A stretch of DNA of 64,000 nucleotides from the NCBI GenBank assembly GCA_023653785.1, contig JAMKCH010071803.1, forward strand, positions 62,001-126,000, written 5' to 3'. The DNA comes from Ophioderma brevispina (taxonomy: Eukaryota > Echinodermata > Ophiuroidea > Amphilepidida > Ophiodermatidae). Shown piece by piece: positions 12,850-24,921 of this stretch. A program made the position numbers and the translations under genes. Positions within the stretch are counted from its first letter, which is position 1, and each line of letters opens with the position of its first letter. The notes under the pieces are model-generated. The model was not told the DNA's origin. It ran no database searches and saw only the letters and a program-made list of their open reading frames with translations.

Positions 12850-13720
12850 ACGATGTACTTTTATTCTATTAAAGTGACCCAGCATTATATTTTAGGTCAG
12901 TCAAAACAGTTTTAGCATTTTTTGATGATTTTGGTGCTTACTTAAACAGTTTTGTAATCATTGGTTCAAATATAACGTTATGTTGAGAAAATGAACCTTA
13001 AATGCTCGGAAAGCTTTATGTCCTTTGTTTTTTTACTACATTATTTGTTAATTATGACTAAAATATAGCCCATATTGCTTACAACTGATTTTTCATCTAA
13101 AACTACATGTTTTCTGTTAACAAGACGTGAAATCGAAAAAAATACAATTCAGGCCAAACTCATACGTTCATGTTCAATCCGATGATACAGCATCATTGTT
13201 CACATATCCTAGATTGCCCCTTTAAAGTTAACACTCTGTTAATTTCTACTTAAAGTAAATCATTCACACTTTAGGGTCAAACAGAAACTGTTGTTAATGT
13301 GTTTTTGGGATCTTTGTGCTTACTTTAAAACATGTATGTGGCTCATAGTTCAAATAAACACTATTTTTGAGAAAATTACCTAAATGCTCCTGTAATGCTT
13401 TGTATTTTCTTTATTTTACTTATCTTTAATCTGTTATTTAAGACGGAAATATAGTCCAAATTACTTAAAAGTGCTAATTTTCTGTAAAGCTTGTTTGAAG
13501 ATATCAATACAACATCAAAATCTCAAAAATCATATTTTTGGGCCAAAATCATCTTTTTGGCCCAAAAAGGCCAAAAAATAATTTGGGTATTTTTTGGCAA
13601 AATCTATGAGAAACTAACCAATGAGCAGTTGATTCTGACATGGTGCCCAGCTTGTACAAAAATGCCCCCATCATTTTTTTCTGAACACATTTAATGATAC
13701 TTGGCGTGGCTGTCGGTAAC
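12850..13720 (-). repeat. Right inverted terminal repeat of DIRS-like copy 1
   Basis: This is the complement of 8556-9805 with one fewer internal unit. TAGATTGCCCCTTTAAAG, TTTAGGGTCAAACAGA, TTTTGAGAAAATTACCT and AAGCTTGTTTGAAGATATC mirror the left arm. It ends GTGCCCAGC..CTGAACACATTTAATGATAC..GGCTGTCGGTAA. The unequal unit number suggests unequal exchange or slippage within the arms. Confidence 0.75.
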
Positions 13721-14079
13721 AGGTGAGTTGAATAAGTCACGGCAGACTTTTGCCGCCCGTGTTTTCGATACAAGGAAACAAATTCTTTGTATCTCTATGT
13801 AAACATGAACGGTCAGATTATCTTATTTCTCTCATGAAACAGGTGATTCGGGCAAATATCTATCTACCCCTCTCCCACTAATCGACGCACGCTGTCAAAC
13901 TTTTCCTCCGGTGACACCGATATTGGTGCGTCAGCCACTTTGAAAAGGGCTCTATTTTCGATTAGGGTAGTTGGTCGAGTAGAAAACTGCCAATGGTACC
14001 AGGTGTTAGGGAAATATGTGTGGATCATCCCTTGGGTGGATGTTTAGAACATAAGAAGTGGTGCATTATTTTTTTTTAT

Positions 14080-14930
14080 GGGCCAAAAAGGTCAAAATTG
14101 ACCCACATTAGGTAAAATCATAGAACGGTGATTTATTTATTCTGACTTCATATTGACATGTCTTACTATAACATTCCCCCCCCACTCTATAGCTATAGCT
14201 TCAAGAAAAATTTGAATGTTGATCTGGGTTAATTTGGACGCCAGAAAGGACCAAAAAGGGTCAAATTGACCCAAATTATGTAAAAATCATATAATGGTGG
14301 ATTTCAACTTCATATTAATGTAATAGGTTTTTAATATTCCCCACTATATTGCTATAGATTCAAGAAAAAAGTTAATTTGAATGTTGGAATCTGGGGTTCT
14401 TTTGACGACCCCAGAAAGGGCCCAAAGGAGGTCAAGTTGACGCCAGAATATGGTAAAATCATAGAATGGTGTTGTTTTAAGTTCCTCTTAATTTTGAAAT
14501 GTACAGTTCATTGGCCCCCCCCCCCACTAGATCATATAGCTGTAGATTGAAGAATTTGAATGTTGAATCTGGGTTATTTTTTAATCCAGAAATGGTCAAA
14601 AAGGGGTAAAATGACCCAATTAGGTAAAAGTCCATAGAATGTTGTGATTTATTTTATTTTGAACTCATAGGAAATGTACTATTTAATAATTCACCCACTA
14701 TATAGATGTAGTTCAAGAAGATTGTGAATTGTGGAAGCTGTGTCCACAAGTGTTCCAAAATTGACACAAATCTGGGTGAAAAATCAAATGGTGATGTATT
14801 TATTATCTTCCATCTTTAGATTTTAAAATGAAATATATATTAGTTTTGTTTTGCCCATAGCTTTAGATTGAAGAATTTGAAGGCACACCCCCATAATGGC
14901 ACAAGGTTAAAAAAATGCTTCCAATGGGTA
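14080..14930. repeat. Diverged tandem repeat, about 165-bp unit, about five copies
   Basis: Units near 14085, 14250, 14405, 14585 and 14755 each contain AAAAAGGTCAAAATTGACCC, then TAGGTAAAATCATAGAATGG, then a T-rich stretch with ATTCCCC-C runs, TATAGCTATAG, and TTCAAGAA..TTGAATGTT..TCTGGG. Divergence between units is high, so the array is old. No coding is visible. Confidence 0.65.
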
Positions 14931-17276
14931 AAAAAAACAAGAAAATTGTATTTGGTATCATATTGTTTCAATAGTAAGGCAGGGAATTCAATAATCAATT
15001 GCCAATTTAAAAATTAAACCTTTTTCCTCTTTATCAGTAGTGACATCCAAAATTGAAAACTTTGATAATAATGGTCAAATAACCTATTGGTCAAAATTAT
15101 TAACCAATTAATTCATGGTTTACATATCTGCATCGGGCTCTGTTAAACTTTGTATAATGCACACTATATCATGCTGGTAAAACCGGGGATTGGTGCGTGG
15201 GGGCTGACGCTTCCCTTCCAAAGTCCCATACCCCTAAAAGTCAAAAATAGATTTTGCGAAGGTAAAAATATTAGGTAAACAAGTCCAATTTTTCCAATTT
15301 GCCTCCCTTTGTAATTTTGTGGCCCAAATTTGCCCCCTTTGTAGTTTTTGGCGAATTCCTCCTTTTGAAAAAAATTGCCCCTCTCCTAATTTAGTGTTCG
15401 TTTTACTACATCGCAAATGAAAAACCTTTGAAAGGGATCAAAATGGTCCAACCCATTGGTCCATAATTTAATTAACCCAATATGGCCCCGCACTTTTCAG
15501 TCTTTTTTTTCCTGTAACTAGTAGTAAAAACACAATCCAGTATGGAGAAACAGTTGATCTTCGAATGAAGCTTAATCCTAAAATGTTGTTAAATTGCTTT
15601 CTTTGGTTTATTTCTGCCCTGAAATTAGCACAAGCTGTTTTTTACTATTAATGGATAAGTATAATATGAAATTCTGTTGTCCCCCGAGCAACTAAGATTG
15701 CTGTTCTATAGGCCGTTGGTTGAAAACATCTTACGATGGTGCAGAACATTGACAATGAAGGAGCTGCGGACTTTTTAATGGCACTTATACCAGCAACTCA
15801 TGCCATTTGACAATATCTCCTGGAACAAACATCCTACCGAATATCTGGCTCTTGGTAAATACCTCCCTATGTACAAAATTGAGGCGCAGAATAGAGGCAC
15901 AGTTTCGTGGGCATTGCTTTTCAAGTCAAGGACCAGATATATCAGACCTTTATTCCTGTGGAGTCTTCCATGGCCAAGTATAGGTAGCAGATCACTAACC
16001 TATTCTGATATGCTATGCAGCATAGATACCAGCTTTACTTTGCAGTGGGAGCAGTAATACATCGACAAAGGGTTTGTGCAAAGATTTAACCCACGGATTC
16101 GACAAAAGTCAAAAGATGATGATGATATTGCCACCTTGCAACATGGGCAATCGTTGTCGTCATTACGCAATCTATGTGGTTGCCAGCTGACACAAAAGGC
16201 AAAAATATCTCACTTGGCGTCTTCTCAAAAGATTCACTTCACAGTCAGAATGCCCATTTGATAGCTTTTAATTCCACACCTCTTTTTGGGTCTTTTTGTC
16301 CTTTTGGCCCTTTCTAGGGACAGATTTTGGAGTCAATTGATTAAAGATCCACTCTCCAAAGGCCAAGTGAAGAAAAAAAACAGTTATCGTCCCCCGCCCG
16401 CTTTGATGTTGGACGCCGCACCGATTTTGTATTTCTTATTTTTTTTAAAAGCCCCAAACACCAAAACGAAGAAAAAGAGGGGGGAAATGAAGTTAACAAA
16501 AATATCGAGCACTATTGAACTCTCATTTCCTATTTTTAAAGAGTATCTTCATTTTGTTGAGCAATTTCTTCAACCGTCTTACATGTACTACTACTATTTT
16601 CCACACGCAAACGCAAATCTTCAAATTTATCATGGTGGCCATCTTAAGACAATGGCGGCTATCTTTGAAAAAAATAAAAATACAAATAATAATGCCTCCC
16701 TCACCAACTTTTTTTTCCATCGAATATGTATAAAATCTGAATAGATCAAAGCCAGCCATTGCCTGTTACCCGCTACATATTTAGCAACAATGAATGCAGA
16801 ATATCGGTCATGCACAGAGTTGGGTTTGCGATCATACCCTCAAATCCAATGGAACACTTTTTTACTGGTTTCTGTTGAAAAAATGTCTAAATTTAAGCAA
16901 GTTTAGATGAAAATTGACAAAAGTTTTCTTCTGATGATGAAAATGCCAAAGCCCAAAAGGACAATTTGGGAGCGGGTAGGTCATCGTACGCGGAATGTCT
17001 ACACAAACGGAAAACCCCGCCCCCGAAAATGTCCACATTCAAATTTCACAAACACCAAACTACAATTCTGCATATGGAAGGTACCTGTTACAAAGGTCAA
17101 ACGATGACATGCTCCAATGTTCTGAAAGCCATACCAAAAATAGTTTATTTGTCGCAAGGACTCACTATACATAGGGGTCATGTTGAAGCCTGACGGCCCC
17201 CAGCCCCCCCCCCGTTCCTCTCGCGGCGGCCCTGTTAATTGTGGGGTCATGTTGAAGCCTTCTCCGGCGGGCCCTT
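14931..17276. other. No assignable gene; one unexplained open stretch
   Basis: Two overlapping plus-strand frames at about 15736-16060 stay partly open. One reads 85 residues from 15800; the other gives VKDQIYQTFIPVESS-like text broken by stops. I do not recognise either, and decayed transposon coding is possible. A 152-residue frame at 16286-16744 is low-complexity and unconvincing. At 17180-17275 a GGGGTCATGTTGAAGCC phrase occurs twice around a C-run and GCGGCGG patch. Confidence 0.35.
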
Positions 17277-18650
17277 TAACAGACAGCCAAGCCAAGTATC
17301 ATAAATGTGTTCAGAAAAAAATTATGTGGGCATTTTGTTACAAGCGGCAACCATGTCAGAGATCAAACTGCTCATTATGGATAGTTTCTCATAAAGAGTT
17401 GTTGCCAAAAAATACAAATTTATTTTTTGGCTTTTGGGCCAAACAAAAGAGATTTTGGCCTAAAATATGATTTTTGAGATTTTGATGTATTTGATATCTT
17501 CAAACACAAGCTTTATCAGAGAAGTACCACTTTTAAGTAATTTGGACTATATTTACGTCTTAAATAACAATTGTAAAGATAATTCAAATAAAGAAAATAA
17601 AAGATTCCAGAGCCATTTAGTATTTTCTAAAAAATATTGTTTATGTGAACTTATGATGCACTAACATGTTTTTAAAGTAAGCACGAAAGCATCACAAAAA
17701 CACATTAACACAGTTCTGTTTGGCCTAAAGTGTGAATGCTTTTACTTTTAAGTAGAAATTACAGTGTGATAACTTTAAAGGGGCAATTGGGATATGTACA
17801 ATGATTGCTATATCATCGGATGAACATGCACATAGTGATTTGGTCGCGCGAAAATTGGATTTTCTTGATTTTCACTTTATTGGTAACTAGAAGATATATA
17901 GTTTTAGATGAAGTCAGTTTTAAACCAATTATGGGCTATATTTTAGTCATAAATTAGCTAATTAATGTAGTAAAAAACAAAGAAAATAAAAAGCATTCCA
18001 GCGCATTTAAGGTCAGTTTCTCAAAATATTGTTTATTTCAACTAGGTGTACATAACATGTTAAAAGTAAGCGGCAATCTGGATATGTTACAATGATTGCT
18101 AAATCATCGGATGAACATTCACATAGGGATTTTGGTCCGAAATTGGATTTTCTGATTTCACTGTATTTGTTATGGGCTATATTATAGCATAATAACCAAA
18201 TTAATGTAGTCAAAAAAAATGATTAGTAAAAACATTCCAGAGCATAAGGTCATTTTTAAACACTAAGGTATATTGAACTAATGATTTAGAAACATTTGTA
18301 AGTAAGCACACACATCATAAACACATGTAAAACAGGTATTTGATGACCTAAAATACAATGCTCCCACTTTTTAATTAGAAATAAAGCTGTGTTACCTTTT
18401 AAGGGGGCAGTCTAGGGTATGTTAAAAATAATTGTTTAGTCAACCCGAATAATTCCAAATTGTGATTTTGGACTGAAATTTGATTTGCTAATTTTCCCTG
18501 TAAATGTACTTGATGACTTCAAAATAGCTTTAGTTAAAAATCAGTTGAAACAATTTGAACGACACATTTGGGTTCATAATTAACAATCAATGTAGAAAAA
18601 AAAAGAAAATTTAAAGTATTATGGTCTTTTAAGACATTCTGCCGCCAAAT
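17277..18650 (+). repeat. Left inverted terminal repeat of DIRS-like copy 2
   Basis: This has the same order of blocks as copy 1: a GTTGCCAAAAAATACAAATTT patch, then repeated units with GTCCGAAATTGGATTTTCTG near 17843, 18135 and (diverged) 18464. The second unit is shortened compared with copy 1, having lost the block between AACATGTTAAAAGTAAGC and the GGCAATCT word near 18070. Confidence 0.72.
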
Positions 18651-19019
18651 TATGTTCATTTGAATAAAACTCAGGCCGCTTAAGGACAGGGAACATCAAG
18701 ATCGTACGAAGATGTAATAATTAATATTATTACTCTTTTACTTTTTTTATATAATATTTAAAAATAGCATCTTAACAGCCTAGTATAGTAAAGAGTACCC
18801 TAATTATCCAAGAGTTCAGTTAAAGTATTACTTAACTTGCTGTAAAAGCTGGCCAAAGAATAATGTACTGATTGTCAAATACCAATTGAAACACATTTGT
18901 AGTGTATCATGCTTTACATGATAACTACTTGTTCACACACATATAGCAAATATAGTGACAATTAAGTATGGTAAGTTTATCCATTATTTATCATTGTATA
19001 AAACTATGTAACGGTACCG

Positions 19020-19430
19020 TACGGTCTTACGACGGGACGCGTCAAGAGCGGGTGGGGAGCCCACGGCCAAGGAAAGCTGGCCAAGCATCACATCAACACG
19101 TTGGAGCTGTGGGCAGTTCATCTGGCGCTGAGACAGACTCTCCCATCTGGTCAAGGGAATCACGTCCAGTCCAGTGCACAACATGTCGGTGTCTCCCACA
19201 TAAACAAGCTGGGAGGACAACCAGAGGCGGAACCACTTTCCTACAGGACAGTCAAAAGTCCTGGAGTGGTGTCTCCGTCATCGGATCGGGGCCCCATCGA
19301 GAGTCCGGGGGTCGTCGGGTGGAAGTGGCACCTCAACAACCAAGATATGCAGAATAGTTTTCAAAAGGCTGGAACACCCCCAGTGGGGGCATTAACCGCC
19401 GCAACGCCCAGCATCCCGACATACTGATCA
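19020..19430 (+). pseudogene. DIRS-type RNase H remnant, copy 2
   Basis: GACGCGTCAAGAGCGGGTGG opens the DAS..GWGAH box. KHHINTLELWAVHLALRQT follows (about 19083-19140), then an S-INKLGG block near 19195-19215, and SPGVVGWKWHLNNQDMQ text to about 19350. Several one-base shifts break the frame. It supports the same RT-less organisation as copy 1. Confidence 0.7.
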
Positions 19431-19639
19431 TGGGAAGAGGACCCCAGGGGCCTCACCAGGACACCCTGAACATGGAGTGGGACGGATTAAGTCACGTATA
19501 CGCCTACCCTCCGATCGCCCTAGTTCTCGAGTTCTTCTCAAGTACCAGGACAACAACTGCCGCATGATTTGGGTTGTGCCCGAATTGGCTCGGCAACCGT
19601 GGTTTCCAAGACTACTGTCGCTGCTGTACGCCAACCCGT

Positions 19640-20850
19640 TTGAATCTTCCAATGAGGAAGGACCTGTTCAAGACTCCGGGGGGGGGGTATCCTTCCGATG
19701 GAGACTCTGAAGGCGTTCAACCTGACTGCTGGCCATTTCATGCCAGTCCTACAGAGCAGTAGGCCTTCGCTTCCAGCTGCCCGTCTGCGGCGCGAGGCAA
19801 GGATACCTACCCACCAGGAAGACTTATAATCCAACTGGTCACTTAACCTAGGTGCGGGGATCACCAAGTGGACCCTCTGCGAGCAACTCTTAAGGAGGTT
19901 TGCGACTTCCCGATGCAGTTGTTCGAAGATGGAGCCAACCCACTCACAGTCAGGATTGCCGGGCACGGCAGTAGGAGCCATTCATCGGGGGTTTGGCGAC
20001 GCATCACCGTGTCTTACTCGCCAGCGCTTCATGACCTCATCAAGCGGAATGCTACATCGACGGCCGCCTGAATGCTCTTCGGTCCCAGCCTTGGACCTGG
20101 CCACCAGTCCTCCAGCACTCACAGTCCTACTTATGAGCCTCTTCACCATGCGTCTCTAGCGGACACCACCAAGAAGACTCTCTTCCTTGTCGCCGCAGCA
20201 TAGCAGGAGATTCATCGTATATCCATGCTCTGTCTATAGTCGAGAATCACCTCACCTTCACATGAACGCCGCTACCTTCTTCCCCGATCAGGTTCCCAAA
20301 AGACACCCTTGCCAAGATCAAATCTCTCAGCTTCACTCCACAGCCGAGCATCCTCCCAGATCTCCGATAAGCTTCAAGTTCCAGCGATGAAGGACCCGGG
20401 GTCCATTTAGAGCCGTGAAGTTTTACCTAGGCAAGACTCAGCCCTATGGGGGGGGGGGCTCACGACCACTTTTCCTCACAACTCAGAAGCCGTTTCGCCC
20501 GGCCTCCAGACACATTAACCAGATGGATGCCGTGGCGTCATAAAGGAGAGCTAGCTAGTACGGAGGTTCGTCTGACGGGGACGCCCATAGTAGCTCACGA
20601 CGGAAATCTCAGACGGCGGCCTGGGCCTCCTACCGGGGAGCTTCGATACAGATGCCATGGACCGCTATGGGATGGGCCTTGTTCCTTCTACATTCCACAA
20701 GTTTATCTCGCGAGATTCCTAGTACGCAGCGGTTCGACGGCAGCTATGATCCTATCATCAGCTTCCTCGTCGTCACAGCAAGCCTCCACACTTCCAGTCG
20801 GCACAGCTCCCAGTAGCACTTTACCCATTGAGTCGGTAAGTGTAACTATT
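19640..20850 (+). pseudogene. DIRS-type tyrosine recombinase remnant, copy 2
   Basis: DPLRATLKEVCDFPMQLFED (from about 19868) is followed by GAIHRGFGD. A damaged TLFLVAAA..GR segment lies near 20180-20215, and an AHDG/AHDV region with the H-x-x-R box is at about 20590-20620. The RFLVRSGSTAA tail, after the Tyr region, is near 20715-20745. Catalytic boxes fall in different frames because of indels. The C-terminal Ser-rich tail (SSASSSSQQAS) is readable here and partly in copy 1. Confidence 0.72.
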
Positions 20851-21760
20851 CTATATTGGTTTTGTTCAAACCTTCTCCCGGCGGACCATATCACCATAGC
20901 TGCAGCGTCTTATGGCCCGAGCACTTTGGTATCTCGGGTTGACATCTCCAGTTGAATCGTGGCAAAGTCAGGCTTGACATGGGAACGAACTAGGAGATGT
21001 AGGTGATTCCCCTCTCCCTGGGGGAAGTCCTATCACCATAATCATCCGTATACTTACCATTCCCCGCGCTGGCCCCTGTCCGGGCGCTGCGGGCCGCCCA
21101 GGACGGGGCTTACGGTGTTCGCTCTCCTGCCTGTGGAGTCAACCGGTGGGAAGAGCATACCAAAATGATCCAGAAATCAGTGTTTCCAGATCATCGCCCC
21201 CGATGCGTGCGCAGTCAGGGGTCGTCGAACTTTCCAGTGGGTAACTTCTCGGTGTCCTACAGATCATCTGAAATTAGGACACAAAGACAAAGTCTTGAAT
21301 ATTGTTATTTGTAAAGACGCTTTTATCAAACATGAGAGAATAATTAATTAGAAACGAGTCAGTGAATGCAATGGATTGAGCAACATCAAAATTAAATGCT
21401 GTTGAGGGTCCCCAATATGGTTTCCGTACATGGGAAAACTATGTAGCTTTATTTCTAATTAAAAAGGTTACCGCATTATATTTTAGGTCATCAAAACCAG
21501 TTTTAACTGTTTTGATGATTTGTGCTTACTTAACATTTTTGTAAATCATTGGTTTCAAATTATACTTATGTTGAGAAATGACCTTAAATGCTCTGGAAAG
21601 CTTTTATTTCCTTTGTTTTTACTACATTACTTTGTTTAATTATGACTACAATATAGCCCATATTGCTTAAACTGATTTTCATCTAAAACTACATGTTTTC
21701 TATTACAAATACAGTGAAATCAGAAAATCCATTTTCCGGGCCAAAATCACTACGTGAATG
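20851..21760. other. 3' tract and truncated right repeat of DIRS-like copy 2
   Basis: The first 600 bases match the 3' non-coding tract of copy 1, including TGTCCGGGCGCTGCGGGCCG and ATGATCCAGAAATCAG. From about 21460 the right inverted repeat begins (TTTTAGGTCATCAAAACC, TTTATTTCCTTTGTTTTTAC, AAAACTACATGTTTTCTATTA) and it is cut at about 21760. Confidence 0.6.
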
Positions 21761-23840
21761 TACCAATTGCAGCTCTATGACTGTACCCAGGGAAACAAAC
21801 AATCAATGGGAATTGACTGCGGTTGTCTGCCGATTCCCGTAATCGATTTTCACGTTCATTCATCACACTCCGTTTGGAGCTTCCGCGGTTGGAATATTAA
21901 AATTGCTTCGGCAGCTAAGGGACATAACAAAGGCACCAATATGCAGAAGGGCACACAGACCAAGGGATGCCATGTCCGATCACGTGACAGATGGCATACC
22001 AGATAGCGTAATGCCCATGATTATACTTGCAGTCGCCAGCGCGACTGCAAAATCGCTAGTGAAAAAAACGCTTGCAGCGTTTGTCAATCGCTTCCAGCGT
22101 CAAAGCGTGGGAAGCGTTCTAGCATGAGTTGTATTGAAGTCAACTGGCTTGAGTGGGCTTGCGTCAAGTCGCTTGGGTATGTTAGCGACTTATCGATCAG
22201 ATATCGGCAGTCGCTTTCCAATAAGCGAGGAAGGATGTTCATAAAAAAATCGCTACGCTACTTGCGACTGGTAGTATATCAGGGCATATCAAATAAGTTT
22301 GCCGCATCGTCATGGCAGCCCTCTGTGGCTGTCACCGCAAATTGCTGAGTCATTGTCAGGGGCCTGACTGTTTACTTTGACGAACCGGCAAAAACTAGCG
22401 TGACAGGGATTGTATGTGAACCGAAAACGTGAATGTGCCGGGACGGGAGCCGGGCAAGAGTACGGCGCTTGTTTGGACCGATTTGCAATATTATATCACC
22501 AGTCTGACAAGATTTGATCACAGTGGTAGGTAACGATCTCAAAACGATCGCTAGATAAGGTAAATTTGTGTTGTGAAAGTCAGAAGAATGTCCAAATTCA
22601 GTCAATTCTGCTGGCTGTAAATTCGGAAACCTTGCGCTCTTAGCACAGTGCAAAGCGATCGTTCTACTCATAGCTGGGTAGCATCACAACACAGATTTCT
22701 GGCGATGGCGAATTTCCCTATTGTTAGCAGATTATCAATAATTTTATTGTTCCAATGTTCAATTTTTCTTTTGTAAAATGGGAAGCAGTTGGGTCTGCTC
22801 AATGGAATCGTGAAACCGAAAGCAAAATGCAAGGAATTCGTATTGTCGTTCATGCATTGTCGTTGTAGTTGTTGTAAATTCCTTCAAAACAGTAAGTAAC
22901 AACAGACAGATAAGGCTAGCCTATAGGGCCGAGGGTCTTCTGCTACCTACCTTAGGGCCTACCTAAACAGGCCAGCAGTTTTAAGAGTTAATCTTATTAA
23001 TCTCAACGTTTTAGGTACGATTATGATAACACCTAAGAGGCCTACATGCCTAGGCCCTAGGCTAGGGCAGGGCGAGGCTAGGCTGGCCTAGACAGGCCCT
23101 AGACTAGGCTAAACTCAGTTTGGTTACGCATGACAGATGTGATCTATTTCTTGTCATAAACGGCATTGTCATGTCAATTGGACATTACGAATTAACATGC
23201 CATCATCAGAATCACACTGAATATTTTTTGCAATAACTAGACTTTTTCGAGGACCAATCCAAAAGGAAAATGAAGGTGACGGAAAGGACTAGGCCTCGGC
23301 CAACATAGAAAACGCACCAGCAAATCTTTGCACGATCTCAACTTGGAAGTAGAATGTGCACACGTACATTTGGACACTTAGACAAGTTCTTCTGACTAGG
23401 CCTGTGGTTTACGAAGATGTGCATCACGAAGACCTTTAAAATTATTGCCACAACTAGTCAGCTTCGTGAGTCGTGACCAGTGACATGACATCAATATGAT
23501 ATATTGCAAAGTTGTGGAGGTTCAGTTTACTCAATAGTGTAAACCATTCCGTGCATGCAATACCATAGTCAATCCTGTGTTAACAACAAGATAATTATTA
23601 GTAGGCTAGGCTAACTATATAGTCAATTGGTAGGCTAGGCCCGGCTAAAGCTTAACCTAGCTCTGCCTTGCTATGCTACACTATACTTTGTCGATTAGCA
23701 CCAAATACGGAGCGGAAAATGTTCGGTGATCGTTTCGCGTTTCAAACAACGATACTTGAGCATTTGTACAGAATCACATGTACTTATGCAAATAATCACA
23801 CTGCGTTTTCGCACTATTAGGAGGCCCCCTATTTGGTGGT
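21761..23840. other. No gene recognised; repeat-flavoured intergenic DNA
   Basis: From 22030 to 22280 the text is rich in TCGCTT, GCGACT and GCAGCGT words (for example GCAGTCGCCAGCGCGACTGC at about 22030), a degenerate palindromic cluster. The 22372-22853 frames match nothing known to me. From 22910 to 23110 and again at 23600-23660 the words TAGGC, GCCTA and CTAGGC are very frequent (TAGGCCCTAGGCTAGGGC). Such text is often seen in deuterostome invertebrates. Confidence 0.45.
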
Positions 23841-23995
23841 ATATCGTCGGCTGAACTAAGGAGGACGTCATAGCTTTCACGCAGGCTAAATGTGAAATGG
23901 CAGTAAACCGCAGTTGGACGCGAGTGTACAAAGTCGGCCGTGCGCGATAAGCATGTACAATAGCTGCCCAAATGCTATGGACGACGAAGTAAAAT
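23841..23995. mobile_element. Foldback element, diverged relative of 49026-49210
   Basis: It shares CTGAACTAAGGAG-GACGTCATAGCTTTCACGCAG, an AACCGCAG core, GAGTGTACAAAGT, GTGCGCGATAAGCATG and a right arm AGCTGCCCAAATGCTATGGACG with the element at 49026-49210. Each sequence folds on itself around a GCAG/CGCGAG centre. It is short and non-coding, and the ends are eroded. Confidence 0.6.
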
Positions 23996-24839
23996 CAAAG
24001 GCTTAGTGTAAACCGTGAAAGCGCTGGCACTAGTGAATTGGACTTTTTTCCGTTAAGACTTCTAAATGCACTAGTACTTGCGCTTCACTTCCGCTTTAAA
24101 GCCTAATCAAATAATAGATGATAGGGCCATGCCTCCCAATTACAACTCATGACACTCGGCATTGCAGCAGCAGCAGCAGTCAGGATTTACTGAGATGATA
24201 GGAAAGAGAGTTCAGAGACAAAAACCATACACTTCAAACCAACAAAATCCAAAAACTCCGGTAAAAAAATAACCGGCGAATGACAACCGCTGTAATACGT
24301 GTAGGCCTAAACATTGTTTGACTTCCACCAGGCCTCTGCTGTGACAGGTAAAACCATTACAGCACTTTGCTGAGTAGAGTCAGCAAAATGCTCTTGCAAT
24401 GATCTTACGGTTTGTCAGGTTATGCGACTGGTATTATTTTGAGGTAATAAACAAAATGTGGATTTTCTCTCAAATGGCTCAGGACCCCTGTGGGAGATTT
24501 ATTATCACTTCAAGTTTAATATTTCGAGTTGTTAAAACACAGCAAAATCGATTTGAAATAGCTTGAAATACTCTCTTGATCCCACTAATATAGGCCGGAA
24601 AATCCCTCTGGCCAGTATATGCTGTGCTTGCCTTTACGTCGAAATGTGATATTTACCTAAATCAAGTAGGATTCTCATTTTGATAAAACTGGTGTAACAC
24701 AGTCAATCTCCTGCGGAGATGGGTTTCGTGACGTGCATCTTACGTATAAAGAGTTCATTGGAAAGAGCGGTGAATCGCCGATGCGATATTTTGGGGAAGT
24801 GGGGTATTCTACGACCCACCTTTGCTTGCGCTAACCAAG

Positions 24840-24915
24840 GCTGGGGGCAGGGGGCGGGGGGGGGGGCTTTCTTTGGGGTGGGGGGGGGGGGTTTTGTTTG
24901 GGGGGGGGGTTTTGC
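24840..24915 (+). repeat. Poly-G tracts
   Basis: Several G runs of 9-12 separated by short T or C patches lie just before the AACGCGTTG array. They are likely quadruplex-prone. Run lengths may be unreliable in the assembly. Confidence 0.7.
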
Positions 24916-24921
24916 CTGCCG

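Larger units (their letters stand above)
8556..13720 (+). mobile_element. DIRS-like tyrosine-recombinase retroelement, copy 1, RT-less
   Basis: A 5.2-kb element bounded by inverted ends: TAACAGACAGCC at 8556 and the complement GGCTGTCGGTAA ending about 13719. The middle encodes, in broken frames, a DIRS-type RNase H followed by a tyrosine recombinase. Long inverted repeats (about 1.25 kb left, 0.87 kb right) enclose the coding part, as expected for DIRS-group elements, though these are unusually long. No reverse transcriptase or gag-like region fits between the left repeat and the RNase H start near 10465. It is inactive as it stands. A second copy on the same strand lies at 17277-21760. Confidence 0.8.
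17277..21760 (+). mobile_element. DIRS-like tyrosine-recombinase retroelement, copy 2, RT-less, right arm truncated
   Basis: Starts TAACAGACAGCCAAGCCAAGTATC, the same terminus as copy 1, then the same left repeat, RNase H, recombinase and 3' tract in the same order and strand. The junction between left non-coding DNA and the RNase H start (about 19025) matches copy 1 (about 10465), so the missing RT is shared. Similarity stops inside the right arm at about 21760 (after CACTACGTGAATGT), so the right terminus is lost. Flanking DNA differs from copy 1, which argues against a simple tandem duplication. Confidence 0.78.

Noticed and set aside
20446..20955. 169-residue plus frame as an independent gene
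   Set aside because: Its Ser-rich end matches the recombinase tail; the rest is a shifted reading of the same DIRS remnant.
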